64,000 nucleotides of DNA from Nocardioides currus. Lineage in GTDB: Bacteria > Actinomycetota > Actinomycetes > Propionibacteriales > Nocardioidaceae. The stretch is from assembly GCF_003057875.1 (NCBI RefSeq), contig NZ_PYXZ01000009.1, positions 62,001 through 126,000 of the forward strand, read 5' to 3'. The number at the start of each line of letters is the position of its first letter. The stretch's first letter is position 1. Made by a program: the position numbers and the translations under genes. Positions 49,410 to 56,852 of the stretch are shown piece by piece. Below the pieces are notes generated by a model, which saw nothing but the letters and a program-made list of their open reading frames with translations, did no database searches and was not told the origin of the DNA.

Positions 49410-49859
49410 GTGGAGTTCGCGGAACGGTTGAGCGTGCCGCTGCGCTGGTGGGTGCAGGGGACGATGCTGGTCGCCACCTTGTGGCTGGCCCTGGTCGTCG
49501 CGGTGCCCGAGACCGTCGCCTGGACCGTGACCGGCCTCGCCCTCGCGCTGATGGCCGGCCTCTTCGGGGCGTACGGCGCCGCGCGGATCAGCGTCGACGG
49601 CGACGAGCTCCGGGCCGGCCGCGCGCACATCTCCACCCGCCACGTCGGGGCCGTGACGGCGCTGGACGCCGACGGGATGCGGCTGCAGGCGGGGCGGGAC
49701 GCGGACGTGCGGGCCTACCTGCTGCTGCGGCCCTACCTCAAGCGGGGCGTGCGGGTCGACCTCACGGACCCGGCCGACCCCGCGCCGTACTGGCTGCTCA
49801 GCAGCCGCCGGCCCGAGCGGCTGGTCGCGGCGCTCATGGCCGAGCGCACTGCTGGGTAG
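49410..49859 (+). CDS. DUF3093 membrane protein
   Basis: 149 residues. Two membrane segments lie near residues 12-32 and 37-57 ([41 protein letters not shown]), followed by a cytoplasmic PH-like domain ([44 protein letters not shown]). Counterpart of Rv2698, divergent from dut in both organisms. Function unknown. Confidence 0.88.
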   Translation: MEFAERLSVPLRWWVQGTMLVATLWLALVVAVPETVAWTVTGLALALMAGLFGAYGAARISVDGDELRAGRAHISTRHVGAVTALDADGMRLQAGRDADVRAYLLLRPYLKRGVRVDLTDPADPAPYWLLSSRRPERLVAALMAERTAG

Positions 49860-49862
49860 TGT
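49857..49862 (+). promoter_or_regulatory. -10 hexamer TAGTGT, overlapping the DUF3093 stop codon
   Basis: TAGTGT ends six bases before the ATG at 49869. Its first three bases are the TAG stop of the DUF3093 gene. Confidence 0.5.
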
Positions 49863-49868
49863 CTCCCC

Positions 49869-50189
49869 ATGGCATCTGACAGCAGCAAGGCATGGTCTGC
49901 CTTCTCCCTCGTCGCCGCCCTCGGGGCCGCGGCAGTCGCGAAGAAGGGCCTCAACACCACCTGGCGCGCGGCGACCGGCAAGAACCCGCCGGCCAACCCC
50001 GCCGACCCCGACGTCGACCTGTGGGAGGCGGTGGCCTGGGCGGCCGTCAGCGGCACGCTGATCGCGATCGCCCGGATGCTGGCGACCCGGCGGGCGGCCA
50101 ACTACTACGCCCGCTCCACCGGCCACCTGCCGCCCGGGCTGCAGAAGGACGACCAGGACAAGGACAAGGCGCCCGCTCCCACCAGCTGA
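49869..50189 (+). CDS. DUF4235 small membrane protein
   Basis: 106 residues. Two weak membrane segments lie near residues 9-26 ([19 protein letters not shown]) and 52-68 ([20 protein letters not shown]). The conserved core [27 protein letters not shown] is the DUF4235 signature. The C-terminus is lysine- and aspartate-rich. Function unknown. Confidence 0.88.
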   Translation: MASDSSKAWSAFSLVAALGAAAVAKKGLNTTWRAATGKNPPANPADPDVDLWEAVAWAAVSGTLIAIARMLATRRAANYYARSTGHLPPGLQKDDQDKDKAPAPTS

Positions 50190-50205
50190 GTCGCTGGTGA
50201 CGCAA

Positions 50206-50238
50206 CGAGGCCGCACCCCGATGGGGCGCGGCCTCGTG
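50206..50238. terminator. Bidirectional hairpin terminator
   Basis: Ten-base arms ACGAGGCCGC (50206-50215) and GCGGCCTCGT (50229-50238) pair perfectly. It stands between convergent genes and can end both. Confidence 0.85.
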
Positions 50239-50252
50239 CTGTGTCCGGGTGA

Positions 50253-50543
50253 TCAGGCGCAGTCGCGGCAGATCATCTTCTTGGCGTCCGCGAGCTGCGA
50301 ACGGTGGTGCACCAGGAAGCAGCTCATGCAGGTGAACTCGTCGGCCTGGGTGGGCATCACCTCGACGGCGAGCTCCTCGTGCGAGAGGTCGGCACCGGGC
50401 AGCTCGAAGGACTCGGCCGCCTCGGTCTCGTCCTCGTCGACCTTGCCGGAGTTCTTGTCGTGCCGGCGAGCCTTGAGCTCTTCGATGCTCTCTTCGCTCT
50501 GGTCTTCCTCGGTCTTGCGAGGCGCGTCGTAGTCAGTAGCCAT
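50253..50543 (-). CDS. DUF4193 protein, zinc-ribbon-like
   Basis: 96 residues, very acidic N-terminus (RKTEEDQSEESIEELKARRHDKNSGKVDEDETEAAES) and a C-terminal cysteine pair set CMSC ... CRDC separated by VHHRSQLADAKKMI, probably a zinc ribbon. Counterpart of Rv2699c. Size and acidic/zinc layout suggest a nucleic-acid or RNA polymerase partner, which is speculative. ATG at 50543 with GGGGAGAG upstream. The leader contains a nine-base inverted repeat. Confidence 0.88.
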   Translation of the reverse strand: MATDYDAPRKTEEDQSEESIEELKARRHDKNSGKVDEDETEAAESFELPGADLSHEELAVEVMPTQADEFTCMSCFLVHHRSQLADAKKMICRDCA

Positions 50544-50564
50544 GGTCGTCTCTCTCCCCTTCGC

Positions 50565-50599
50565 GAACGATCCGGCCGTCGGCTCCAATTGGATCGTTC
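50565..50599 (-). repeat. Inverted repeat in the leader of the DUF4193 gene
   Basis: Perfect nine-base arms GAACGATCC (50565-50573) and GGATCGTTC (50591-50599) around a 17-base spacer, 22 to 56 bases upstream of the ATG. Could be an operator or an mRNA hairpin. Confidence 0.6.
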
Positions 50600-50687
50600 A
50601 TGTCCAACGTCGGCAGATTGTGCACCATGGCGATCACTTGCGCCACGGCGGTCCCGACGTGACGCCCCAACAGGTGACCGGGCGCGG

Positions 50688-51527
50688 CTATTCCCGCTCG
50701 TCGCGGGCGAGGAATCCGGCCCCCGACAGGGCCTCCAGGAAGGTCTCCCAACCGTCCGCCGGGGCGCCGACCACGAGGGCTCCGGTGGGCGCGTCGGGGA
50801 CGGACTCGTGCAGCCGCCCGGGGAGCACCCCGAAGCGTCCGCCCGCCTCCGTCAGCACCAGCGAGGCGGCGCTGTAGTCCCAGGGACGCGGCCCCTCCTC
50901 GACGTACGCGTCGCCGCTCCCGTCGGCGACGTGGCACAGGTCGAGGGCGCTCGAGCCGTGGCGGCGGATGTCGCGCACACGCGGCAGCAGGGCCGCGACG
51001 CAGGCGGCCTGGTGGGTGCGCACGTCCGCGCGGTAGCCGAACCCGGTGTGCACGAGCCGCTCGGCGACCGGCGGGCTGGGGCGTACGGCGATGGGCACCC
51101 CGTCGCGGGTCGCGCCCGAGCCCCGCGCGGCGGCGTACTCCACGCCCGACGTGCCGTTGATCACGGCCCCGGCGACGATCTCGCCGCGGTGCTCGGCGGC
51201 GATGGACACCGCCCACTCCGGCAGGCCGTAGAGGTAGTTGACCGTGCCGTCGATCGGGTCGACGATCCAGCGCACGCCGGAGGTGCCGGGGTGGTCGGCG
51301 CCCTCCTCCCCCATGATCGCGTCGTCGGGCCGGACGGCCAGGATGCGCTCGCGGATCAGCTCCTCGCTGGCCCGGTCGGCGGCGGTCACCACGTCGGTCG
51401 AGCTGGACTTGGTGTCGGCCACGTCGATGCCGCCGCGGCGCATGGTCCGCGCCAGCACGACGGCCTCACGCGCGACGGCGAGGGCGAGCTCGCGCAGGGC
51501 CTCGTGGTCCAACAGGAGCGTGCTCAT
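50688..51527 (-). CDS. Inositol-1-monophosphatase family protein
   Basis: 279 residues. Metal-binding motifs: GEEGADHPG (residues ~72-80), WIVDPIDGTVNYLYGLPEW (IMPase signature) and the C-terminal WDYSAASLVLTEAGGRF. Mg-dependent phosphatase of inositol phosphate or related sugar phosphates; counterpart of SuhB (Rv2701c). In mycobacteria inositol feeds phosphatidylinositol and mycothiol. The cei gene that separates it from DUF4193 in M. tuberculosis is absent. Confidence 0.93.
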   Translation of the reverse strand: MSTLLLDHEALRELALAVAREAVVLARTMRRGGIDVADTKSSSTDVVTAADRASEELIRERILAVRPDDAIMGEEGADHPGTSGVRWIVDPIDGTVNYLYGLPEWAVSIAAEHRGEIVAGAVINGTSGVEYAAARGSGATRDGVPIAVRPSPPVAERLVHTGFGYRADVRTHQAACVAALLPRVRDIRRHGSSALDLCHVADGSGDAYVEEGPRPWDYSAASLVLTEAGGRFGVLPGRLHESVPDAPTGALVVGAPADGWETFLEALSGAGFLARDERE

Positions 51528-51603
51528 GGCCGTACTCGCTTCGCTCCGTGCGTCCATGAGGCACTGTGGGCGCTGTTCTTGTTGATTCGCTCGCTGCGCT
51601 CGT

Positions 51604-52704
51604 TCATGCGTCCATCCCGCACAGGGCGGGGCGCTCACCGCGCGGGTTGGGGCAGCAGCCGACCGCGCACACCCCGGGCCAGGCCCGCAGGTCGCCGACG
51701 GCACTCGCCTCGACCGACTCCCCGCGCTCGGCGGCCGCACGCTCGACCAGCAGGTCTCGGACCATGGCCACGAACCGCGGGTCAACGCCCGGCGTCGCGG
51801 CGCGCACGGCCTCGAGCCCGAGCTTCTCCGCGGTGGCCAGGGCCTCGGTGTCGAGGTCGTAGATGACCTCCATGTGGTCGGACACGAAGCCGACCGGGAT
51901 GAGCACCACCGCCCGTCCACCGCGCTCCGCGACGGCTGGGAGGTGGTCGTTGACGTCGGGCTCCAGCCACGGGGTGCGCGGCGATCCGGAGCGCGAGCAG
52001 TAGACGAGGGACTGCTCGTGGTGGCGCCCGGTCTCCTGCCGCACCCGCGAGGTGACCTCGGCGGCGGCGCTGAGGTGCTGGCGCACGTACGCGTCCCCGT
52101 CGGGCCCGCTGGTGGCCGCCATCTCCGTGGGGATCGAGTGGGTGACGAAGACGAGCTCGGCCCGCTCGCGCACGCCGTCGGGCAGCTCGGCCAGACCGGC
52201 GAGCGTGGCGTCGACCACGGGCTCGACGAAGCCCGGGTGGTTGAAGTACTGCCGGAGCCGGTCGAGCCGGGGTGCCCCCTCCACCTCGGCGACGGCGTCG
52301 GCGAGGTTCTCGCGGTACTGACGGCAGGAGGAGTAGGACGAGTAGGCCGAGGTGGTCAGGACGGCGGCCCGGGTGATCCCGTCGTCACGCATCTGCGCGA
52401 GCGCCTCGGCGAGGTAGGGCGTCCAGTTGCGGTTGCCCCAGTAGACGGGGAGGTCGATGCCGCTGCCGGCGAGGTCCTCGCGGATGGCCGCGAGGAAGGC
52501 GCGGTTCTGGTCGTTGATCGGGCTCCGGCCGCCGAAGAGGAAGTAGTGCTCGCCGACCTCCTCGAGCCGCTCGCGCGGGATCCCGCGCCCGCGGGTGACG
52601 TTCTCCAGGAACGGCACCACGTCGTCCGGCTTCTCCGGGCCACCGAAGGACAGCAGCAGCAGGGCGTCGTACGGCGAGACGTCTGGACCGGCAGGCGAGA
52701 ACAT
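51604..52704 (-). CDS. hemH: Coproporphyrin/protoporphyrin ferrochelatase
   Basis: Inserts iron into the porphyrin ring late in haem synthesis; actinobacteria use the coproporphyrin branch (CpfC). 366 residues. [12 protein letters not shown] holds the catalytic His, [11 protein letters not shown] and [18 protein letters not shown] are conserved. An internal Cys ([10 protein letters not shown]) and a C-terminal set CAVGCC match the cysteines that bind a [2Fe-2S] cluster in the M. tuberculosis enzyme. ATG with TAGGCT six bases upstream. Confidence 0.96.
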   Translation of the reverse strand: MFSPAGPDVSPYDALLLLSFGGPEKPDDVVPFLENVTRGRGIPRERLEEVGEHYFLFGGRSPINDQNRAFLAAIREDLAGSGIDLPVYWGNRNWTPYLAEALAQMRDDGITRAAVLTTSAYSSYSSCRQYRENLADAVAEVEGAPRLDRLRQYFNHPGFVEPVVDATLAGLAELPDGVRERAELVFVTHSIPTEMAATSGPDGDAYVRQHLSAAAEVTSRVRQETGRHHEQSLVYCSRSGSPRTPWLEPDVNDHLPAVAERGGRAVVLIPVGFVSDHMEVIYDLDTEALATAEKLGLEAVRAATPGVDPRFVAMVRDLLVERAAAERGESVEASAVGDLRAWPGVCAVGCCPNPRGERPALCGMDA

Positions 52705-52710
52705 GCCATC

Positions 52711-52742
52711 AGCCTAGTGACGTGGGTGGCGCCCACTACCCT
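52711..52742. promoter_or_regulatory. Divergent leaderless promoters of hemH and lactone oxidase
   Basis: TAGGCT (minus, 52711-52716) is six bases before the hemH ATG. TACCCT (plus, 52737-52742) is six bases before the oxidase ATG at 52749. The whole intergenic region is 44 bases. Confidence 0.55.
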
Positions 52743-52748
52743 CTCCCC

Positions 52749-54050
52749 ATGGCTTCGTGGACCAACTGGGCAGGCACCGAGCGGGCCCAGCCGCGCGACG
52801 AGGTCACTCCGACGGTCGCGTCGCAGATCGTCGAGGTCGTCGAACGCGCCGTCGCCCACCGCACCACCGTGAAGATGGCGGGCGCCGGGCACAGCTTCAC
52901 CGGCATCTCGGCCCCGGTCGACACCCTGCTGCGTCCCGACCACCTCTCCGGTGTCGTGTCGGTCGACCGCGAGGCGATGACCGTCACCGTGCAGGCCGGC
53001 ACCCCCCTGCGTGTCCTCAACGCCGAGCTCGCCCGCCTGGGGATGGGGCTGCACAACATGGGCGACATCGACGAGCAGACGCTCGCGGGCGCCACCTCGA
53101 CCGGCACGCACGGCACCGGCGGCACCGTCGCCTCGCTGTCCGCGCAGATCGCCTCCTTCACCATGATCAGCGGCCGGGGCGAGATCATCACCGCCTCCCC
53201 CACCTCGTTCCGCGAGCTCTTCGAGGTCGGACGCGTCGGGCTCGGCGCGCTCGGTGTGCTCACCGAGATCACCCTCAACGTCGAGCCGCTGTTCGCCCTC
53301 GAGGCCCAGGAGCGGCCGATGTCGTGGGACGCCGCCATGGCGACGTACGACGAGCTGACGACCGACCACCACCACGTCGACGCCTACTGGTTCCCCCACA
53401 CGGACCACGTGATGACCAAGCTGAACGACCGGCTGGCGGAGCTGGACGACCTGCGCCCCCTCGGCCGGTTCAAGCGGTGGCGCGACGACGAGTTCCTCTC
53501 CAACACCGTGTTCGGCGCGCTGACCGCCGTCGGCAACCGCGCGCCGGCGGCCGTCCCGCGGCTCAACCAGATCTCCGGCGGCGCGCTCTCGGAGCGCACC
53601 TACAGCGACATCGCGCACCGCGTGTTCACCTCGCCGCGCCGCGTGCGGTTCAAGGAGATGGAGTACGCGCTCCCCCGCCAGGTCGGCCTCGAGGCGCTCA
53701 AGGAGGTTCGCCGGGTGATCGACGCGGCGGGCTGGCGCATCGGCTTCCCGATCGAGATCCGCTCCACCCCGGCCGACGACATCGCGCTGTCAACCGCCGC
53801 TGGCCGCGCGTCGATGTATCTCGCCTTCCACGTGCCGGTGAAGGCCGACCACACGGAGTACTTCGCGGGCGTCGAGCAGGTGCTGCGCCACTACGACGCG
53901 CGCCCCCACTGGGGCAAGATGCACAGCCTCGGCGTCGACGACCTCGCAGCGCTCTACCCGCGCTTCGACGAGTTCCTCGACCTGCGCGACCAGCTCGACC
54001 CGGAGCGGGTCTTCACCAACCCCTACCTCGAGAAGGTGCTGGGGAAGTGA
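52749..54050 (+). CDS. FAD-dependent sugar-1,4-lactone oxidase/dehydrogenase
   Basis: 433 residues of the D-arabinono-1,4-lactone oxidase / L-gulono-lactone dehydrogenase family. The FAD-binding PCMH domain has VKMAGAGHSFTGISAP, where VAO relatives carry the flavin-attachment His, and GDIDEQTLAGATSTGTHGTG. The C-terminal ALO domain ends HWGKMHSLGVDDLAALYPRFDEFLDLRDQLDPERVFTNPYL, with the conserved HWGK. May make an ascorbate-like reductant; substrate not proven. Confidence 0.93.
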   Translation: MASWTNWAGTERAQPRDEVTPTVASQIVEVVERAVAHRTTVKMAGAGHSFTGISAPVDTLLRPDHLSGVVSVDREAMTVTVQAGTPLRVLNAELARLGMGLHNMGDIDEQTLAGATSTGTHGTGGTVASLSAQIASFTMISGRGEIITASPTSFRELFEVGRVGLGALGVLTEITLNVEPLFALEAQERPMSWDAAMATYDELTTDHHHVDAYWFPHTDHVMTKLNDRLAELDDLRPLGRFKRWRDDEFLSNTVFGALTAVGNRAPAAVPRLNQISGGALSERTYSDIAHRVFTSPRRVRFKEMEYALPRQVGLEALKEVRRVIDAAGWRIGFPIEIRSTPADDIALSTAAGRASMYLAFHVPVKADHTEYFAGVEQVLRHYDARPHWGKMHSLGVDDLAALYPRFDEFLDLRDQLDPERVFTNPYLEKVLGK

Positions 54051-54060
54051 CCCCGGGCGC

Positions 54061-54720
54061 CTAGACCGAGGACGGCCCGCGGGGCAGGGGCGCGCGCAGG
54101 TCGAGCACGACGGCGACCAGGCGCAGCACCAGGCAGAACCCCGCCCCCGCGCCCGCCACCAGCGCGAACGGCTGGTCGAGGTGGTCGAGCCCCACCGCGA
54201 TCGCCGCCCCGGCGAGCGCGGGCGTGGCGTACAGGTTGCCGCTGAACACGTCCGGCGGCCGGCCGGACAGCACGTCTCGGACCATGCCGCCCCCGATCCC
54301 GGTGACCATCCCCATCAGGGCGGCCGGGATGGGGCCGAGACCGTACTCCACGGCCTTGAGCGCGCCGGTGACGCAGAACAACGAGAGCCCGAACGCGTCG
54401 AACACGGTCACGATCGGCTCGAGCCGGCCCACGACCGGGTGGAAGACGAAGGTGAGCAGGCCGGCGGTGACCGGCACGAGGAGGTAGCGCCAGTCCGCCA
54501 GCGCGGCCGGCGGCGTGGCATCGATGAGGACGTCGCGCAGGAACCCGCCCCCGAGGCCGGTCGTGCCCGCGAGCACCAGCACCCCGAACACGTCGAAGTG
54601 CCGCCGCACGGCCACCAGCGCTCCCGAGGTGGCGAAGACGAAGATCCCGAGCAGGTCGAGGACGACCAGTGCGTCGGTGGAGTCGGGCAGGACGACTCCC
54701 GGCAGCAGCAGGACGGGCAC
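54061..54720 (-). CDS. TRIC-type (UPF0126/YvgT) membrane channel protein
   Basis: 219 residues with seven membrane segments in the duplicated 3+3+1 TRIC arrangement. Each half carries the glycine-rich motif: GTTGLGGGFLRDVLI and GMVTGIGGGMVRDVLSGR. Prokaryotic TRIC proteins are homotrimeric cation channels. GTG start with TAGCGT six bases upstream. Confidence 0.92.
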   Translation of the reverse strand: MPVLLLPGVVLPDSTDALVVLDLLGIFVFATSGALVAVRRHFDVFGVLVLAGTTGLGGGFLRDVLIDATPPAALADWRYLLVPVTAGLLTFVFHPVVGRLEPIVTVFDAFGLSLFCVTGALKAVEYGLGPIPAALMGMVTGIGGGMVRDVLSGRPPDVFSGNLYATPALAGAAIAVGLDHLDQPFALVAGAGAGFCLVLRLVAVVLDLRAPLPRGPSSV

Positions 54721-54726
54721 CGCTGC

Positions 54727-54732
54727 ACGCTA
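54727..54732 (-). promoter_or_regulatory. -10 hexamer TAGCGT, leaderless start
   Basis: Minus-strand TAGCGT ends six bases before the GTG at 54720. Confidence 0.5.
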
Positions 54733-54839
54733 TCGGCAGGCACGCCGCCCGCGTAGCCGGGCTCCGCGCACGCGCTGGCGTAGGCTCGAACGGACCGGAC
54801 ACCGGCGTGTCGACGACCACCAGCTGGAGTGCACCATCC

Positions 54840-55808
54840 ATGGCCCACCTGACGCTTGCGGGACGCAGCGACGACGGGTCGCGCCTGCTGCTGGTGGACG
54901 ACCACGGAACCGAGTTCACCCTCGACATCGACACCCCGCTCCGAGCCGCCATCCGCGGCGAGCACGCCCGCATCGGCCAGTTGGAGATTCACATGGACAG
55001 CGCTCTTCGCCCCCGCGACATCCAGACCCGCATCCGGGGCGGCGAGACACCCGAGTCGGTGGCCCAGGTGGCGCAGACCTCGATCGAGAAGATCATGGTC
55101 TTCGCTGCGCCCGTGCTCGCCGAGCGCGCCCACGTCGCCGAGCGGGCACAGTCCTCGTCGCTGCGACGCAAGACCGGCGAGACCGGCGCCCGGACCCTGG
55201 GCGAGGCGGTCAGCGCCCACCTCCACGGCCTCAACGTCGACCCCGACCTCGTCGAGTGGGACGCGTGGCGGCGTGAGGACGGCCGCTGGACACTGGTCGG
55301 CGCGTTCCGCACGACGCAGCGGAAGGGGAAGGCGACCTTCGCGTTCGACGTGCGCGGCAACTTCGTCACCGTCGAGGACGACGACGCCCGCTGGCTGGTG
55401 GGCGACGTCGTGGCGCGCGCCGCCGCAGGCGAGCCGAGCACCGGGTCCCGCGACGACCTCCAGCAGGCGCGGACCCGCCGGCTCAGCGCCGTACCCGCCG
55501 AGGAGCTGCCGCTCGGCGACGACGCGATCGAGCTGGTCACCGACGCGACCGAGGAGGCCGACGCGACCGAGACGACCCTCGACCTGACCGAGGCGGGTCT
55601 GGGCTCCGATGAGTCGACCCGTCCCGACGAGGACTCGGCGGAGGACTCGGCGGAGGACTCGGCGCGGGACGCCGACGAGAAGACCGGCGACCCCGCTCCC
55701 GACCCGGCGGCCGACGAACCCACCTCGCGCCGGCCCGCCCGGAAGGCGCGTGGCCGGGCGTCGGTGCCGAGCTGGGACGAGATCATGTTCGGCGGCCCGA
55801 GCGAGTGA
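54840..55808 (+). CDS. sepH: Septation protein SepH (DUF3071)
   Basis: 322 residues. The N-terminal SepH domain contains LRPRDIQTRIRGGETPESVAQVAQTSIEKIMVFAAPVLAERAHVAERAQ, including the HTH-like segment, and extends to about residue 185 (WTLVGAFRTTQRKGKATFAFDVRGNFVTVEDDDARWLVGDV). A long acidic linker (repeats of EDSA) leads to a basic C-terminal tail. In Streptomyces SepH stimulates FtsZ assembly at division septa. The start is ATG at 54840 with GGAG ten bases upstream. Confidence 0.95.
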   Translation: MAHLTLAGRSDDGSRLLLVDDHGTEFTLDIDTPLRAAIRGEHARIGQLEIHMDSALRPRDIQTRIRGGETPESVAQVAQTSIEKIMVFAAPVLAERAHVAERAQSSSLRRKTGETGARTLGEAVSAHLHGLNVDPDLVEWDAWRREDGRWTLVGAFRTTQRKGKATFAFDVRGNFVTVEDDDARWLVGDVVARAAAGEPSTGSRDDLQQARTRRLSAVPAEELPLGDDAIELVTDATEEADATETTLDLTEAGLGSDESTRPDEDSAEDSAEDSARDADEKTGDPAPDPAADEPTSRRPARKARGRASVPSWDEIMFGGPSE

Positions 55809-55821
55809 GGCGACCGCGGCC

Positions 55822-56658
55822 GTGCGGCTGACCGCGCTGAACATCCATCCCGTCAAGAGCACGGCGATCCGACCCGTCGACACGGCGTCGGTCGGGCTCG
55901 GCGGGCTGACCGGGGACCGCACCTGGGTGGTCGTCGACGACGACGGGGTGATGGTCAGCGCGCGCGAGGTGCACGCGCTCTTCGCCGTCACGGCCGACAC
56001 CCCGGACACGGACGCCGGGCTCACCCGCGCGCTGCGCCTGCGGACGGCCGACCTGCCCGACCTGCTGCTCGACGCACCGACGGGTGAGTCGGTGCGGGCG
56101 AAGGTCTTCTCCAACGAGCTCCGCGGCATCCCGGCGGGGCCCGGGGCGGACGCCTGGGTCCAGAAGGCCCTGGGCCGCGACGACCTCCACCTGCTCTGGT
56201 GCGACGACCCGACCCGTCGCACCCTCAACCCGGCCTTCTCGAGCCCGGGCGACTTCACGGCGTACGCCGACGGCTACCCCGTCACGATCGCGTCCGAGGC
56301 CTCGATGCGCCGGCTCAACGACTGGATCGCCGAGGGTGCCCTGGACCGGGGCGAGGAGCCGCCCGCTCCGCTGCCCATCTCCCGTTTCCGGCCCAACCTG
56401 GTGGTCGACGGCGAGGAGCCGTTCGCGGAGGACGACTGGTCGCAGGTGACGATCGGCGAGGTGCGGTTCCGCGTCGCCAAGCCGACCGACCGGTGCGTGA
56501 TGACGACGATCGACGTCGAGTCCCTGCGGACCGACAAGGAGCCGATCCGCACGCTGGCCCGGCACCGACTGGTCGAGCACAAGACGTTGTTCGCCGTGCA
56601 CCTGATCCCCGAGACGACCGGGCGGATCAGCGTCGGCGACGCCGTCGACGTGCGCTGA
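55822..56658 (+). CDS. MOSC-domain molybdenum-cofactor protein
   Basis: 278 residues. An N-terminal MOSC_N barrel (LTALNIHPVKSTAIRPVDTASVGLGGLTGDRTWVVVD) is followed by the MOSC domain (ISRFRPNLVVDGEEPFAEDDWSQVTIGEVRFRVAKPTDRCVMTTIDVESL), with the conserved Cys in TDRCVMTT. This is the YcbX/mARC layout, so an N-hydroxylated-substrate reductase using Mo cofactor is likely. GTG at 55822, 13 bases after sepH and probably in its transcript. Confidence 0.92.
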   Translation: MRLTALNIHPVKSTAIRPVDTASVGLGGLTGDRTWVVVDDDGVMVSAREVHALFAVTADTPDTDAGLTRALRLRTADLPDLLLDAPTGESVRAKVFSNELRGIPAGPGADAWVQKALGRDDLHLLWCDDPTRRTLNPAFSSPGDFTAYADGYPVTIASEASMRRLNDWIAEGALDRGEEPPAPLPISRFRPNLVVDGEEPFAEDDWSQVTIGEVRFRVAKPTDRCVMTTIDVESLRTDKEPIRTLARHRLVEHKTLFAVHLIPETTGRISVGDAVDVR

Positions 56659-56693
56659 GCCCCGCTCAGCCCGCGCCCCGCGTCCACGCGCAC

Positions 56694-56781
56694 GGCGCGT
56701 CGGACGGGTGGAAGTCGCCGTACGGCGACGACGCACGCTCGGGCGCACGTGCCCGCCGGACTTCATCACGTCCGACGCGCC
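56694..56781. repeat. Structured intergenic element, imperfect 23-base inverted repeat
   Basis: Arms 56694-56716 and 56759-56781 match at 20 of 23 positions (13 plus 6 contiguous pairs). Inside lie a perfect 16-base palindrome, GTCGCCGTACGGCGAC, at 56714-56729 and a smaller GGGC/GCCC pair at 56741-56754. It fills most of the gap after the MOSC gene; a separate terminator follows. Confidence 0.8.
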
Positions 56782-56800
56782 GCAGCGGCTGGGACGCGAA

Positions 56801-56833
56801 CGAGCGGGGACGGCCGGTGGCCGTCCCCGCTCG
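56801..56833. terminator. Perfect 15-bp hairpin terminator
   Basis: Arms 56801-56815 and 56819-56833 pair perfectly around a three-base loop. It lies between convergent genes, 19 bases from the stop of the secreted protein gene. Confidence 0.88.
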
Positions 56834-56852
56834 CTCTCCTCCATGACTCAGG

